Source of the DNA: Aureimonas phyllosphaerae
Lineage (GTDB): Bacteria > Pseudomonadota > Alphaproteobacteria > Rhizobiales > Rhizobiaceae
Direction of reading: 5' to 3'
DNA length: 64,000 nt
NCBI RefSeq assembly: GCF_900113065.1
Contig: NZ_FOOA01000001.1
Span: 434,001 to 498,000 of the forward strand
Shown here: one piece after another, positions 32,028 through 39,845 of the stretch
Numbering within the stretch: the first letter of the stretch is position 1
How the letters are laid out: every line of letters begins with the position of its first letter
Program-made: the position numbers and the translations under genes
The notes under the pieces: generated by a model
The model's database searches: none
What the model was told of the DNA's origin: nothing
What the model saw: the letters and a program-made list of their open reading frames with translations, nothing else

Positions 32028-33416
32028 GTGAAGCGTATCGTTCCCCTCGTCCTTGCCGTCGCCCTGTTCATGGAGAACATCGATTCGACGGTGATCGCGA
32101 CTTCGCTCGCCACGATCGCCCGCGACATCGGGACCAGCCCGATCGCGCTGAAACTCGCGCTCACCAGCTACTACGTGGCGCTCGCGGTGTTCATTCCGAT
32201 CTCGGGACGCATGGCCGACCGGTTCGGCGCCAAGCCCGTGTTCCAGACCGCGATCGGCGTCTTCCTTGCGGGCTCGCTCGCCTGCGGCTTCGCCTCGTCG
32301 CTCGAAGGCTTCGTGTTGGCGCGCTTCGTGCAGGGGATGGGCGGGGCGATGATGACGCCGGTCGGGCGCCTGCTCCTCGTGCGGGCCGTGCCGCGCTCCG
32401 ATCTCGTCAGCGCCATGGCCTGGTTCACGATGCCGGCCCTCGTCGGCCCGCTGATCGGCCCGCCGCTCGGCGGCTTCATCTCCACCTATGCCGACTGGCG
32501 CTGGATCTTCTTCATCAACATCCCGGTCGGCTTCGTCGGCATGGCGCTCGCGCAGCGCTTCCTGCCGCGGGTCGAGCCGATGCGCGACGTCACCTTCGAC
32601 TGGTTCGGCTTCGCACTGTCGGGCCTTGCCTGCGCCGGCGTCGTGTTCGGCCTGTCGGTTGTGTCGCTGCCCGCCCTGCCCCCGGCGGTCGGGCTGGCGA
32701 CGACCGTGATCGGCGCCGTCTTCGCCGTGCTCTACATCCGGCATTCGCGCCGGACCGAGCACCCGGTCGTGCGGCTCGACCTTCTGCGGATCGCGACGCT
32801 GCGTGCCTCGGTGATCGGCGGCTCGCTGTTCCGGATCGGCGCCGGCGCGACGCCCTTCCTGTTTCCGCTGATGCTGCAGCTCGGCTTCGGCTACTCGGCC
32901 TTCCAGTCGGGCCTCGTCAGCGCCGTCTCGATCGGCGGCGCGATGACCACCAAAGCCTTGATCAAGCCGATCCTCAAGCGCTTCGGCTTCCGCCCGACCC
33001 TCGTTCTCTCGGCGCTGGTCGGCGGCGCGCTGATCGGGGCGATCGCCTTCTATCGGCCGGTGGTGCCCATCGCGGTCCTGATCGGGTTGATGCTGATCGG
33101 CGGGTTCTTCCGCTCGATGTTCTTCACCGGCACCAACACGATCGCCTTCGCCGACGTGCCGCAGAACCGCTCCGGGGATGCCACCTCGATGCTCGCCGCC
33201 TTCCAGCAGGTCGCGATCGCGGGCGGCGTCGCGACCGCCGGCGGCATCCTCGAGGCCGGCATCGTCCTCAACGGGACGGGCCATGCGACGCTCAAAGACT
33301 TCTCGGTTGCGTTTCTGGCGGTCGGCCTCGTGACGATGCTCGCCGCGATCCCCTTCATGCGACTGTCGCGCGAGGCCGGGGCGGAGCTTGCCGGCCGGCG
33401 GGTGCCGGCCGAATAA
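32028..33416 (+). CDS. MFS drug exporter, EmrB/QacA (DHA2) type
   Basis: A 462-residue inner-membrane transporter with about 14 predicted helices. The family motifs are visible: GRMADRFGAK between helices 2 and 3 (motif A), and GPPLGGFISTYADWRWIFFINIPVG (motif C region), typical of proton-driven multidrug exporters. The start is GTG (KRIVPLVLAVALF follows). It lies 182 bp from the divergent MBL gene and converges on rlmE with 4 bp between the stops. The substrate is unknown. Confidence 0.88.
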   Translation: MKRIVPLVLAVALFMENIDSTVIATSLATIARDIGTSPIALKLALTSYYVALAVFIPISGRMADRFGAKPVFQTAIGVFLAGSLACGFASSLEGFVLARFVQGMGGAMMTPVGRLLLVRAVPRSDLVSAMAWFTMPALVGPLIGPPLGGFISTYADWRWIFFINIPVGFVGMALAQRFLPRVEPMRDVTFDWFGFALSGLACAGVVFGLSVVSLPALPPAVGLATTVIGAVFAVLYIRHSRRTEHPVVRLDLLRIATLRASVIGGSLFRIGAGATPFLFPLMLQLGFGYSAFQSGLVSAVSIGGAMTTKALIKPILKRFGFRPTLVLSALVGGALIGAIAFYRPVVPIAVLIGLMLIGGFFRSMFFTGTNTIAFADVPQNRSGDATSMLAAFQQVAIAGGVATAGGILEAGIVLNGTGHATLKDFSVAFLAVGLVTMLAAIPFMRLSREAGAELAGRRVPAE

Positions 33417-33420
33417 CGCG

Positions 33421-34170
33421 TCAGCCGAGCGGGCCGGCCTCGCCGTCGTCCTCGACCGCCTCGGCGTCCCCATCCGCCTCGGCGCGTCGGCCCTTGAAGC
33501 CCTTGGCCAGAAGGTAGAGCTCGACCGACCCTTCGCGCGAGGCCGGCGGCTTCACATGGTGGACGGTGCGGAAGTTCTTCTTCAGCATGGCGAGGAGCTC
33601 GCCCTCGGTGCCCCCCTGGAAGGTCTTCGTCAGGAAATGGCCGCCGGGCTTCAAGGTGCGCACGGCAAAGTCCGCCGCGACCTCGCACAGGTGCATCGTG
33701 CGCAGGTGGTCGGTGCGCCGATGGCCGGTCGTCGGCGCGGCCATGTCGGACATGACGATGTCCGGGTCGCCGCCGAGCGCCTCGATCAGTCGGCCGGGTG
33801 CCGTCTCGTCGAGGAAGTCGAGCTCGAGGATCGTCGCGCCCTGGATCGGATCGACCGGCAGATAGTCGATGCCGACGACGTGCGCCTCCTCCGGCGTGCT
33901 GGCGGTGCGCTCCACCGCGATCTGGCACCAGCCGCCGGGGGCGGCCCCGAGGTCCACGATCCGCATGCCCTTCTGCAGGAGCTTGTAGCGGTCGTCGATC
34001 TCGGTGAGCTTGTAGGCCGCGCGCGAGCGGTAGCCGTCGATCTTGGATCGGCGGACATACGGGTCGTTCAGCTGGCGCTGCAGCCACTCGCGCGAGGAAG
34101 CCTTGAGGCCGCGCTTCTTCTTGACCCGAACCGCCAGGCCCCGGTCGTCACCCCGTCCCGAACTCGCCAT
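33421..34170 (-). CDS. rlmE: 23S rRNA 2'-O-methyltransferase RlmE
   Basis: RlmE (FtsJ/RrmJ) methylates the ribose of U2552 in the 50S A-site region. The catalytic tetrad K54, D142, K182 and E217 is complete, and the SAM loop is [12 protein letters not shown]. At 249 residues it is longer than the E. coli enzyme, with a basic N-terminus and an acidic C-terminal tail of about 25 residues. Its ATG shares one base with the stop of the ppx gene (TGATG), so translation is coupled. Confidence 0.95.
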   Translation of the reverse strand: MASSGRGDDRGLAVRVKKKRGLKASSREWLQRQLNDPYVRRSKIDGYRSRAAYKLTEIDDRYKLLQKGMRIVDLGAAPGGWCQIAVERTASTPEEAHVVGIDYLPVDPIQGATILELDFLDETAPGRLIEALGGDPDIVMSDMAAPTTGHRRTDHLRTMHLCEVAADFAVRTLKPGGHFLTKTFQGGTEGELLAMLKKNFRTVHHVKPPASREGSVELYLLAKGFKGRRAEADGDAEAVEDDGEAGPLG

Positions 34171-35669
34171 CAGACCGTCCGCCTTGCATTCGTCGGTGCC
34201 GGGCGCCGCCAGACGCCGTCGGCCACCATCATTTCCGTCAGAAGACCCTCGCGCAGTCCGCGGTCGGCGACGCGAAGGGTGCGGGCCGGCCAGACCCGGC
34301 GGATCGCCTCGAGGATCGCACAGCCCGCCAGCACGAGGTCGGCGCGCTCCGAGCCGATGCAGGGATTGGCGACGCGCTCCTCGAAGCTCCAGCCGGCGAT
34401 CTTGCCGACCAGCCTGTCGATGTCGGCGGACGCCAGCCAGAGCCCGTCCACCTGCCGGCGATCATAGCGCTCCAGCTCGAGCTGCACGCCGGCCAGCGTC
34501 GTGACCGTGCCGGACGTGCCGAGAAGGTGAAACCCTTCGCCGCCCACGAGATCGCCGAGCTTCCCCGCGCCGGGGAACTTCGAGATCATCTCCTCGACCT
34601 CGCGGATCATCCGCTCGAAGACCTCGGGCGGCACGTCGCGTCCGCCATGGCGCTCGGCGAGCGTCACGACGCCGACCGGCAGCGAGGTCCAGGCGACGAT
34701 GTGGTTCGACAGCCGCCGGCTGGCGCCACGCCGAAGATCGAGAAGCGCGATCTCGGTGGAGCCGCCGCCGATGTCGAAGAGCACCGCGCCCTTGGCCGAG
34801 CGGTCGACCAGCGAGCCGCAGCCGGACACGGCGAGCCGCGCCTCGGTCTCGCGCGTGACGATCTCGAGCGCGAGGCCGGTGTCGCGCTGGACACGCTCGA
34901 TGAACTCCGCCCCGTTGGCCGCCGAGCGGCAGGCTTCCGTCGCGATCAGCCGCGCGCCGGAAATCTCGCGCGCGGACAGCTTCTGGCTGCAGATCTCAAG
35001 CGCCGCGACCGCGCGGTCCATCGCGCCGGCCGCAAGGCTCCCCGTGCGCCCGAGCCCTTCGCCGAGCCGGACGATCCGCGAGAACGCATCGATCACCCGG
35101 AACTGCCCGGGACGCGTCGGCGTCGCGATCAGGAGGCGGCAGTTGTTGGTGCCGAGATCCAGCGCGGCATAGGCGGGCATGCGGGCAGGATCGGCGTCCA
35201 CGCGATTGGGACGGCGCTGCAGAGCGGGGCGCGGCCCGTCTGGCGAGATCGCCGGTGCATGCGCAGGTGCGACGACCGTTGGGGTCGCGCCGCCCCGCCC
35301 GCGCCCGCGGCGACGCCGGCGCGACTTGGCGACGGGCGGCGCGGGCTCCGCTCCGCTTCGCGCGGCGAGCGCCCGCTCGGCCTCGGTCAGCTTGGCGCTG
35401 AGGTTCGGCGGCAGGTCATGCAGCGCCCGCGCCGCGTGGTCGACGCCCGACACCGGCGGCCCCTTACGCCGACGGCGGCGCTGACGCTTCGAGAGCTTCT
35501 GCCCGTCCTTCGGATCGTTCTCCTTGCGCGCACCCGGCTCCGCGCGCCGGGCCGGCGGCGCAACGGCCTCCTTCTTCGGGCTGTCGCCCGCGGGCTGACC
35601 GAGAACGGCCGAAAGATCGCTGTCTAGATGCCTTGCGGGTGTTCGGCCTTGATGCTGGTCATGGATCAC
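34170..35669 (-). CDS. ppx: Ppx/GppA phosphatase with basic N-terminal extension (GTG start)
   Basis: An exopolyphosphatase or pppGpp phosphatase of about 499 residues. The ASKHA domain starts late, at [17 protein letters not shown], with further phosphate-binding blocks [15 protein letters not shown] and [14 protein letters not shown]. The first 165 residues are low in order and have two arginine clusters, [10 protein letters not shown] and [13 protein letters not shown]. The GTG start was chosen because GGAGA lies six bases upstream; the frame stays open further. Polyphosphate and pppGpp hydrolysis cannot be told apart by sequence. Confidence 0.88.
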   Translation of the reverse strand: MIHDQHQGRTPARHLDSDLSAVLGQPAGDSPKKEAVAPPARRAEPGARKENDPKDGQKLSKRQRRRRRKGPPVSGVDHAARALHDLPPNLSAKLTEAERALAARSGAEPAPPVAKSRRRRRGRGRGGATPTVVAPAHAPAISPDGPRPALQRRPNRVDADPARMPAYAALDLGTNNCRLLIATPTRPGQFRVIDAFSRIVRLGEGLGRTGSLAAGAMDRAVAALEICSQKLSAREISGARLIATEACRSAANGAEFIERVQRDTGLALEIVTRETEARLAVSGCGSLVDRSAKGAVLFDIGGGSTEIALLDLRRGASRRLSNHIVAWTSLPVGVVTLAERHGGRDVPPEVFERMIREVEEMISKFPGAGKLGDLVGGEGFHLLGTSGTVTTLAGVQLELERYDRRQVDGLWLASADIDRLVGKIAGWSFEERVANPCIGSERADLVLAGCAILEAIRRVWPARTLRVADRGLREGLLTEMMVADGVWRRPAPTNARRTV

Positions 35670-35852
35670 AAGTTGTCTCCGGAGCCGGCCACGAAGGCGC
35701 TCCAAGGCCCGAAGAGGGCCAATGTCGTTGCCCGGAGTGTAGCCGACCGGCCACAATGCACAAGGCGCAACCCTGTTCATCCCACGAAACCCGCGCACCC
35801 ACCATGCTTTCGCCTCAAAGGGAGCGGGCGTCACGCCAGCTTCGCAAAGCGG

Positions 35853-35881
35853 TTGACGCCCGAACGCAAATCGCCTATCTG
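35853..35881 (+). promoter_or_regulatory. Candidate promoter of tRNA-Gln
   Basis: TTGACG (35853-35858) and CTATCT (35875-35880) are 16 bases apart, close to the alphaproteobacterial stable-RNA pattern TTGAC-N17-CTATAT. Transcription would begin about 55 bases before the tRNA. The rest of the 271 bp gap after ppx shows nothing else. Confidence 0.55.
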
Positions 35882-35940
35882 ACCGCTCACGGAACGAGGG
35901 TCACCGAGACCACCGCTTCCGCCGCGCAAGCGGCCCATGC

Positions 35941-36014
35941 TGGGGAATAGTTTAAGGGTAGAACAGCGGACTCTGACTCCGCTAGTCTTGGTTCGAATCC
36001 AGGTTCCCCAGCCA
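35941..36014 (+). tRNA. tRNA-Gln (anticodon CUG)
   Basis: The 74-base gene folds as a cloverleaf. The acceptor arms are TGGGGAA and TTCCCCA with discriminator G and an encoded CCA. The anticodon stem is GCGGA/TCCGC around CTCTGAC, giving CTG for glutamine. The T arm has GGTTCGAATCC. The 3' part from the anticodon stem onward is the left copy of the 51 bp attachment repeat, so the gene stayed whole after integration of the element. Confidence 0.95.
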
Positions 36015-36018
36015 GCTT
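35968..36018 (+). repeat. attL, 51 bp direct repeat
   Basis: Identical base for base to 54370-54420. It begins GGACTCTGACTCCGC in the tRNA-Gln anticodon stem and ends four bases past the CCA, at CAGCTT. The base before and the base after differ between the two copies, which sets the limits. Confidence 0.95.
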
Positions 36019-36025
36019 ATTTTCA

Positions 36026-36125
36026 CAATAATTACAGTCGGTTAGCCTCCTCGTAGGCATCCCCTGCCCTGTCGAACTCCGTTGCAAAATCCGTCAAAAC
36101 GGATGCAACAATTACAACGGGTTAC
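36026..36125 (+). repeat. Two related 20 bp repeats near attL
   Basis: Copies at 36026-36045 and 36106-36125 share the pattern CAAYAATTACANNNGGTTA (15 of 20 bases), 80 bp apart. An ATCCGT-CAAA-ACGGAT hairpin lies between them. Integrase arm sites often occur in such repeats beside att sites, but a copy near attR was not found. Confidence 0.4.
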
Positions 36126-36163
36126 AACAGGAGCAAAACGTCCGACGCAACAGCGACGCGACA

Positions 36164-36225
36164 AGGGGTCTCCCCCGATCGGGGGACACCCCTCTCGTGA
36201 TGGGGTGGTGAGAGGCCACCCCATC
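36164..36225. other. Two adjacent strong hairpins
   Basis: The first (36164-36193) is a palindrome with 15-base arms and one mismatch, centred on CCCCCGATCGGGGG. The second (36199-36225) has 10 bp arms GATGGGGTGG and CCACCCCATC around 7 bases. They fill the otherwise gene-free 354 bp between attL and the HicB-like gene. No T-run follows either; a small RNA, protein site or boundary element is possible. Confidence 0.5.
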
Positions 36226-36372
36226 GCGCCGAAGCGAACCGTCACTGCGTCTTGATGGCCAGCGTGAGGTTCGTCTTGGAACGAGGACTCATCTGGACGG
36301 TTTGCGGAAAACGCAATATCTTAGCTCTAACCGGTCCCATGTCCTGACAACTAGGGATCGAAGGAGACAACG

Positions 36373-36630
36373 ATGAAATCGACGATCACGGTGGACTTTT
36401 TCGAGAACGAAAAGACGGGTCTGTTCGTGGGTCTTAGCGAAGATATGCCAGGGCTGTTTGTCGCTGGCAAAACCTTGGAAGAGGTAGAGGCGAAGATCCC
36501 CGGCGCCCTCAAAATGCTGGTCGCTGCCAAGCACGAGCTTGCACGAGAACGTGCTGAAAAATTGAAGAGTCGGAAGCCCCAAGGGTTCAAGACGGTTGCC
36601 CGCCAGCGCGAATTTGCGGTGGCTGCGTAA
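36373..36630 (+). CDS. HicB-like (DUF1902-type) protein
   Basis: An 85-residue protein with the partial RNase H fold of HicB antitoxins: TVDFFENEKTGLFVGLSEDM, then PGLFVAGKTLEEVEAKIPGA. The C-terminus is basic (RERAEKLKSRKPQG) and lacks a clear helix-turn-helix. AAGGAGA lies six bases upstream of the ATG. TTGCG-N5-CGCAA at 36302-36316 could be an operator. The next gene starts at once after the stop, as in a toxin-antitoxin pair, but that gene does not look like HicA. Composition is lower in GC than the host. Confidence 0.7.
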   Translation: MKSTITVDFFENEKTGLFVGLSEDMPGLFVAGKTLEEVEAKIPGALKMLVAAKHELARERAEKLKSRKPQGFKTVARQREFAVAA

Positions 36631-36825
36631 TTGACCAACGAGGAATTTCGCGCGGCCGTAAAGGCGATGGGACTGACGCCGTGGAAACCAAGCGACGGCG
36701 AGACACAGCTACACACTGATCGAGACGGTGGGGTCCGTATGGTGCCTGATCCCGACGCCTACACCCCAGAAGAGCGCGAAGACCTCCTTGAGATTCTTAA
36801 GTTCTCGATGGATTTGGGTTCTTGA
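36631..36825 (+). CDS. Small acidic protein paired with the HicB-like gene (TTG start)
   Basis: A 64-residue protein that I do not recognise. It starts with TTG directly after the TAA of the HicB-like gene. It begins TNEEFRAAVKAMGLTPWKPS, and the middle DRDGGVRMVPDPDAYTPEE has a faint likeness to the HicA beta strands and the VPDP turn. The conserved His of HicA (GSHHH) is missing, so RNase activity is not expected from sequence. A strong terminator follows, which supports a two-gene unit. Confidence 0.6.
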   Translation: MTNEEFRAAVKAMGLTPWKPSDGETQLHTDRDGGVRMVPDPDAYTPEEREDLLEILKFSMDLGS

Positions 36826-36832
36826 ATGAAAG

Positions 36833-36862
36833 AAAAACCCGCTGGCAATCCAGCGGGTTTTT
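36833..36862. terminator. Bidirectional rho-independent terminator
   Basis: A perfect 13 bp stem (AAAAACCCGCTGG and CCAGCGGGTTTTT) around CAAT. It has an A-run before and a T-run after, so it can stop transcription from both sides, the HicB-like unit on plus and the small membrane gene on minus. Confidence 0.9.
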
Positions 36863-36909
36863 CTTTGTGCACTAGCCGAACAGCTACTGCAGTTCGAGCT
36901 ATGCTGCCG

Positions 36910-37146
36910 TTAGAAAAGCAAGCTGAAACCCAGTCGACCGGCTACGTAGCCAGCCAGAAGCAAAAACGAGAAATTGAGTGCGGTCATCGCTGCGGCGACG
37001 TTCAGGTTCACCAGCGCCGTCGCAGCCGCCTGGTTTGCCTTCGTGCGATCCGCCGAATGCCGTTCCTGCCAAGCGATCTTCACGCAATCGTAGGCAATCT
37101 TGAGCGAAAATCTCATGTACTTTTTGTAGAGCGGTGCGGCGTTCAT
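36910..37146 (-). CDS. Small membrane protein of the element
   Basis: A 78-residue protein, not recognised. The first 45 residues are basic and helical (YKKYMRFSLKIAYDCVKIAW). One hydrophobic segment covers about residues 47-77 (AAAMTALNFSFLLLAGYVAGRL). GGAGGAG lies just before the ATG, a strong ribosome site. It is at the end of the late minus-strand genes, where lysis genes often sit, so a holin-like role is possible but not shown. The bidirectional terminator follows it. Confidence 0.6.
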   Translation of the reverse strand: MNAAPLYKKYMRFSLKIAYDCVKIAWQERHSADRTKANQAAATALVNLNVAAAMTALNFSFLLLAGYVAGRLGFSLLF

Positions 37147-37235
37147 CGGCTCCTCCAGTGTCGACCACTAGGTAGTTCCGAGATTTTCGCACGCAATAGC
37201 GAGTTTGATTCTTTCCCCCAGACGTGGGGAAAAGG

Positions 37236-37859
37236 TCAGACCTCGCCGGGCCGGCCGTTCGGCCGCACGACGATCGCCGGGTTCCGATGCGATCCGCCCT
37301 TCGCCATTGGCACGTCGCGCCAGGTGAAGAACACGTCGGCCTCGCCATCAAAGCGTGTGGCAGCAACAGCGGCGATTGCCTGATAGACGCCTTTCGGTGC
37401 CTGCTTCGAGCGCGCCGGCAGGCCGTCCTTCGGGTCGAGCTTGGTGGCATAGGGCACATCCGACGCGAGGACGTATTCGATCGCGTCCGGAATGTCCCCG
37501 CCAGAGCCGATCTGGATCAGCCGGCCGTCGGCGTAGACGGAGTGGGATTCGCGATAGGTGCCGGTCAGGCGTGGCGATTCGAGTTCGAGCTGGCGCAGGA
37601 TCCAGCGGACCGCCGCGGTCTCGTAGTTGAACTCGGCGACGATCGTCCCGTCCGGCTTCACGGTCCCGAGCGGCGCGTCGCGCCGGCCGTCCACCGTGAT
37701 GCGTGGCTTGCGGATGGTCCGGCCGATCGCCGCCTCGTTCTTCGACTTGGTGATGGCGATCTCTTCGCGGGCGAACGACGCCAGCATCTGCGAGCGCGCC
37801 TTCGGGCTCTTCATCTCGTCGATGATGAGCGTGATGCCCTTCGTGAAGTCGTCGCTCAT
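37236..37859 (-). CDS. Element late protein, unknown (207 aa)
   Basis: A 207-residue protein that I do not recognise. It has no membrane segment or signal peptide. A central stretch TVKPDGTIVAEFNYETAAVRWILRQ and TGTYRESHSVYADGR resembles small phage neck or tail-completion proteins in style, but no family can be named. The start overlaps the preceding gene by ATGA. It is the last gene of the late run, followed by a weak TTTCCCC/GGGGAAA hairpin at 37212-37232. Confidence 0.72.
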   Translation of the reverse strand: MSDDFTKGITLIIDEMKSPKARSQMLASFAREEIAITKSKNEAAIGRTIRKPRITVDGRRDAPLGTVKPDGTIVAEFNYETAAVRWILRQLELESPRLTGTYRESHSVYADGRLIQIGSGGDIPDAIEYVLASDVPYATKLDPKDGLPARSKQAPKGVYQAIAAVAATRFDGEADVFFTWRDVPMAKGGSHRNPAIVVRPNGRPGEV

Positions 37860-38398
37860 TGCAGCGTCCGTTTGCTCGGCGGCGGGGTCAGCCCCGCCAG
37901 CGAGCTACCGGAACCCGGACCCCGGTCCATGCCGGCGACATCAGCGATCAACTCGAGCATGGCCTTCATAACCGGCTCACTGGCCGCAGGAATCTCCGAT
38001 GCCTCCGGACAATGCTGTGGGAAGACCAGAACATGCGAGGCCAGCGGGATCGTGCGCTGCACCGCAAGTTCGAAGAGCCAGGGCATGCGACCGGCCCGGC
38101 GGCTCCACTCGACCATGAAGGACGAATAGAGCTCGGCGACGTTCCTGCGGTACTGATCGCGCGCGAGCCGCGACCACTCGGCTTTATCCTCATCGGACAT
38201 CCACCAAGGAAGGCGTGCGACCTGGACGTCGATCGCTTCGGCCTGCATGCGGAAGAAGCTGAACTGCGTCAGGAGATCGCCGATCGCGAACGCGTTGACG
38301 GCCGACGCCCGCACCAAGAGATCGAGCGCGTCCTCGTAGCGGTCTTGCCCGAACTGGCGGCCGCCCAGCAGGATCGCCGAAGCGTAGGTGCCCTTCAT
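37856..38398 (-). CDS. Element late protein, unknown (180 aa)
   Basis: A 180-residue, mostly helical protein. It starts MKGTYASAILLGGRQFGQDR and has several Trp-rich helical stretches (LPWWMSDEDKAEWSRLARDQ). The C-terminus is Gly, Ser and Pro-rich. Nothing identifies its function. ATGA overlaps at both ends tie it to the genes on either side, so all four genes after the tape measure gene are likely made together. Confidence 0.7.
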   Translation of the reverse strand: MKGTYASAILLGGRQFGQDRYEDALDLLVRASAVNAFAIGDLLTQFSFFRMQAEAIDVQVARLPWWMSDEDKAEWSRLARDQYRRNVAELYSSFMVEWSRRAGRMPWLFELAVQRTIPLASHVLVFPQHCPEASEIPAASEPVMKAMLELIADVAGMDRGPGSGSSLAGLTPPPSKRTLQ

Positions 38399-39063
38399 GG
38401 CGTTGCCTCCACGGCCCGGAGGTGCGCCCGAACCGCGTCGAAGCGTTCCGTCACAGCCTGCCGCCAAGCGTCGTCCTTCGGGTCGACGCCATAGTCCGGG
38501 AAGACGAAGGCCATGACGATCGTGTCCATGTCTTCGAACAGATCGGCAGGGATCGCCTCCTGGCCGATCACCTTGCCTACTTCGTGCAACAGCCGATCGA
38601 TGAGGAAGACGACACGCGCAGCGTACTCGCCACGAGCAGCAGTCCAGTAGGCGAATCCCGCGTTTCGTCCTTCGGGCCCGAAAACCGCCGACACGTTCGA
38701 CGAGAACGCGTCACAGGCCTCCCCGAAGCGCGTGAGAAGCATCGGAATGTTATCGGCCAGGTCGGGCGTGTGCCCGATCTGCAGATCGTATTCCAACGCC
38801 TTCATCGTCAGCTGAAACCAGACGCCGCCGTGAGCCTTACCCATTTCTCGTGCCTCAGCGATCAGCCGCAAGCTCTCGGCGCGCTGCCGCGCCTCGAGGA
38901 TCTCCGATGCGCCATCGAGCGACCGGGGCGGATTAAACTGTCCATCGGTGCAGCCCGTCCGGCGCTTCGCGCGCACGACGGGACCGGCCCAGCCCGGGAA
39001 GGAAGCCAGCGGCGCTGCGCTGGCCATCGAGGAGCCGAGGAGGCTGTTCTTGAGACTGGACAT
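38395..39063 (-). CDS. Element late protein, unknown (222 aa)
   Basis: A 222-residue protein with a low-complexity start and a helical rest (LDGASEILEARQRAESLRLI). No motif is recognised. It shares one base with the end of the Ntn-hydrolase-like gene (stop and start as TGATG) and overlaps the next gene by four. Its size and place fit a virion or tail-associated part, by position only. Confidence 0.7.
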   Translation of the reverse strand: MSSLKNSLLGSSMASAAPLASFPGWAGPVVRAKRRTGCTDGQFNPPRSLDGASEILEARQRAESLRLIAEAREMGKAHGGVWFQLTMKALEYDLQIGHTPDLADNIPMLLTRFGEACDAFSSNVSAVFGPEGRNAGFAYWTAARGEYAARVVFLIDRLLHEVGKVIGQEAIPADLFEDMDTIVMAFVFPDYGVDPKDDAWRQAVTERFDAVRAHLRAVEATP

Positions 39064-39845
39064 CAGGCAGCGACCTTTGCGAGCTTGGCGGCCTTTCGAG
39101 CGCGCTTCTCGGCGGCTCGGTCGAGTGCGTCTGACGCCGCAGTGCGCGGCTTCTGAAGAGGTGGAGGCGACAGCGGGACGCCGACTTCGTCATTCCAGTC
39201 GCGCAGCGTCTCCTGCACGACGCCACGCTCTGTTACGGTCGTCAGATGAATGTGCCCGCCCACAAGAAACATCGGGGGCAAATCCATTCCTGCGATCTGG
39301 AACTTCACCCTACGCTGGGCTTCCAGAAGAACCAGGCCATGCGACTTGGGATCAAACGTATCCATCGAACTGAAGTCGCGCATCTCTGGATGATCGGCCA
39401 ACGCCAGCATGTCCTCGCCCTCGAGGGCTGGCATTTGGATGCCCTCGTCGGGATCTATGATCCGCAACTCCCACCCATCTCGACGGATGAGCATCCGGCC
39501 GATAGGTCGCCGCTCCCTTTCGGACCAACCAACGAAAACGACATCGCACAAGGCGACCCGTTCAGAATCTTCCGACACTGCAGAATGGACATCGTAGATC
39601 CATTTGAGGCGCTGGAAATCGTCCTCAATCGCGTGGTCGAGGTCGTCGTATACAATGGGGAACGACTGGGCGAACCCTTGCGTCAGATTGACATCACCGC
39701 GCGATGCCACGATCAGCCTGCACCCCTGCACAGCAAGGGCCTTGTAGTGGAAACTGTGAGGGATGCCGTCCTGCGGACTGTAAGCAGCCGTATCGGTGAG
39801 AACGAAAGCCTGCTTCTTCTGGAGGATCACGTTGATTGCGGTCAT
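39063..39845 (-). CDS. Proteasome-like Ntn-hydrolase-fold phage protein
   Basis: A 260-residue protein. Residue 2 is Thr (MTAINVILQKK). If Met is removed, Thr becomes residue 1, and numbering from it gives D17 in FVLTDTAAY and a Lys at 34 in FHYKALAV. Proteasome beta subunits use T1, D17 and K33. The strand IVASRGDVNLT fits the fold as well. The C-terminal 40 residues are Lys and Ala-rich. It follows the tape measure gene with an ATGA overlap. Activity and substrate are unknown; processing of virion proteins is one idea. Confidence 0.6.
   Translation of the reverse strand: MTAINVILQKKQAFVLTDTAAYSPQDGIPHSFHYKALAVQGCRLIVASRGDVNLTQGFAQSFPIVYDDLDHAIEDDFQRLKWIYDVHSAVSEDSERVALCDVVFVGWSERERRPIGRMLIRRDGWELRIIDPDEGIQMPALEGEDMLALADHPEMRDFSSMDTFDPKSHGLVLLEAQRRVKFQIAGMDLPPMFLVGGHIHLTTVTERGVVQETLRDWNDEVGVPLSPPPLQKPRTAASDALDRAAEKRARKAAKLAKVAA

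Noticed and set aside
35887-36087. Minus-strand ORF of 66 codons across the tRNA
   Set aside because: It is antisense to tRNA-Gln, crosses the att junction and has no known motif.
36042-36245. Minus-strand ORF of 67 codons beside attL
   Set aside because: It runs through both large hairpins, is Cys and Arg-rich without pattern and has no clear ribosome site.
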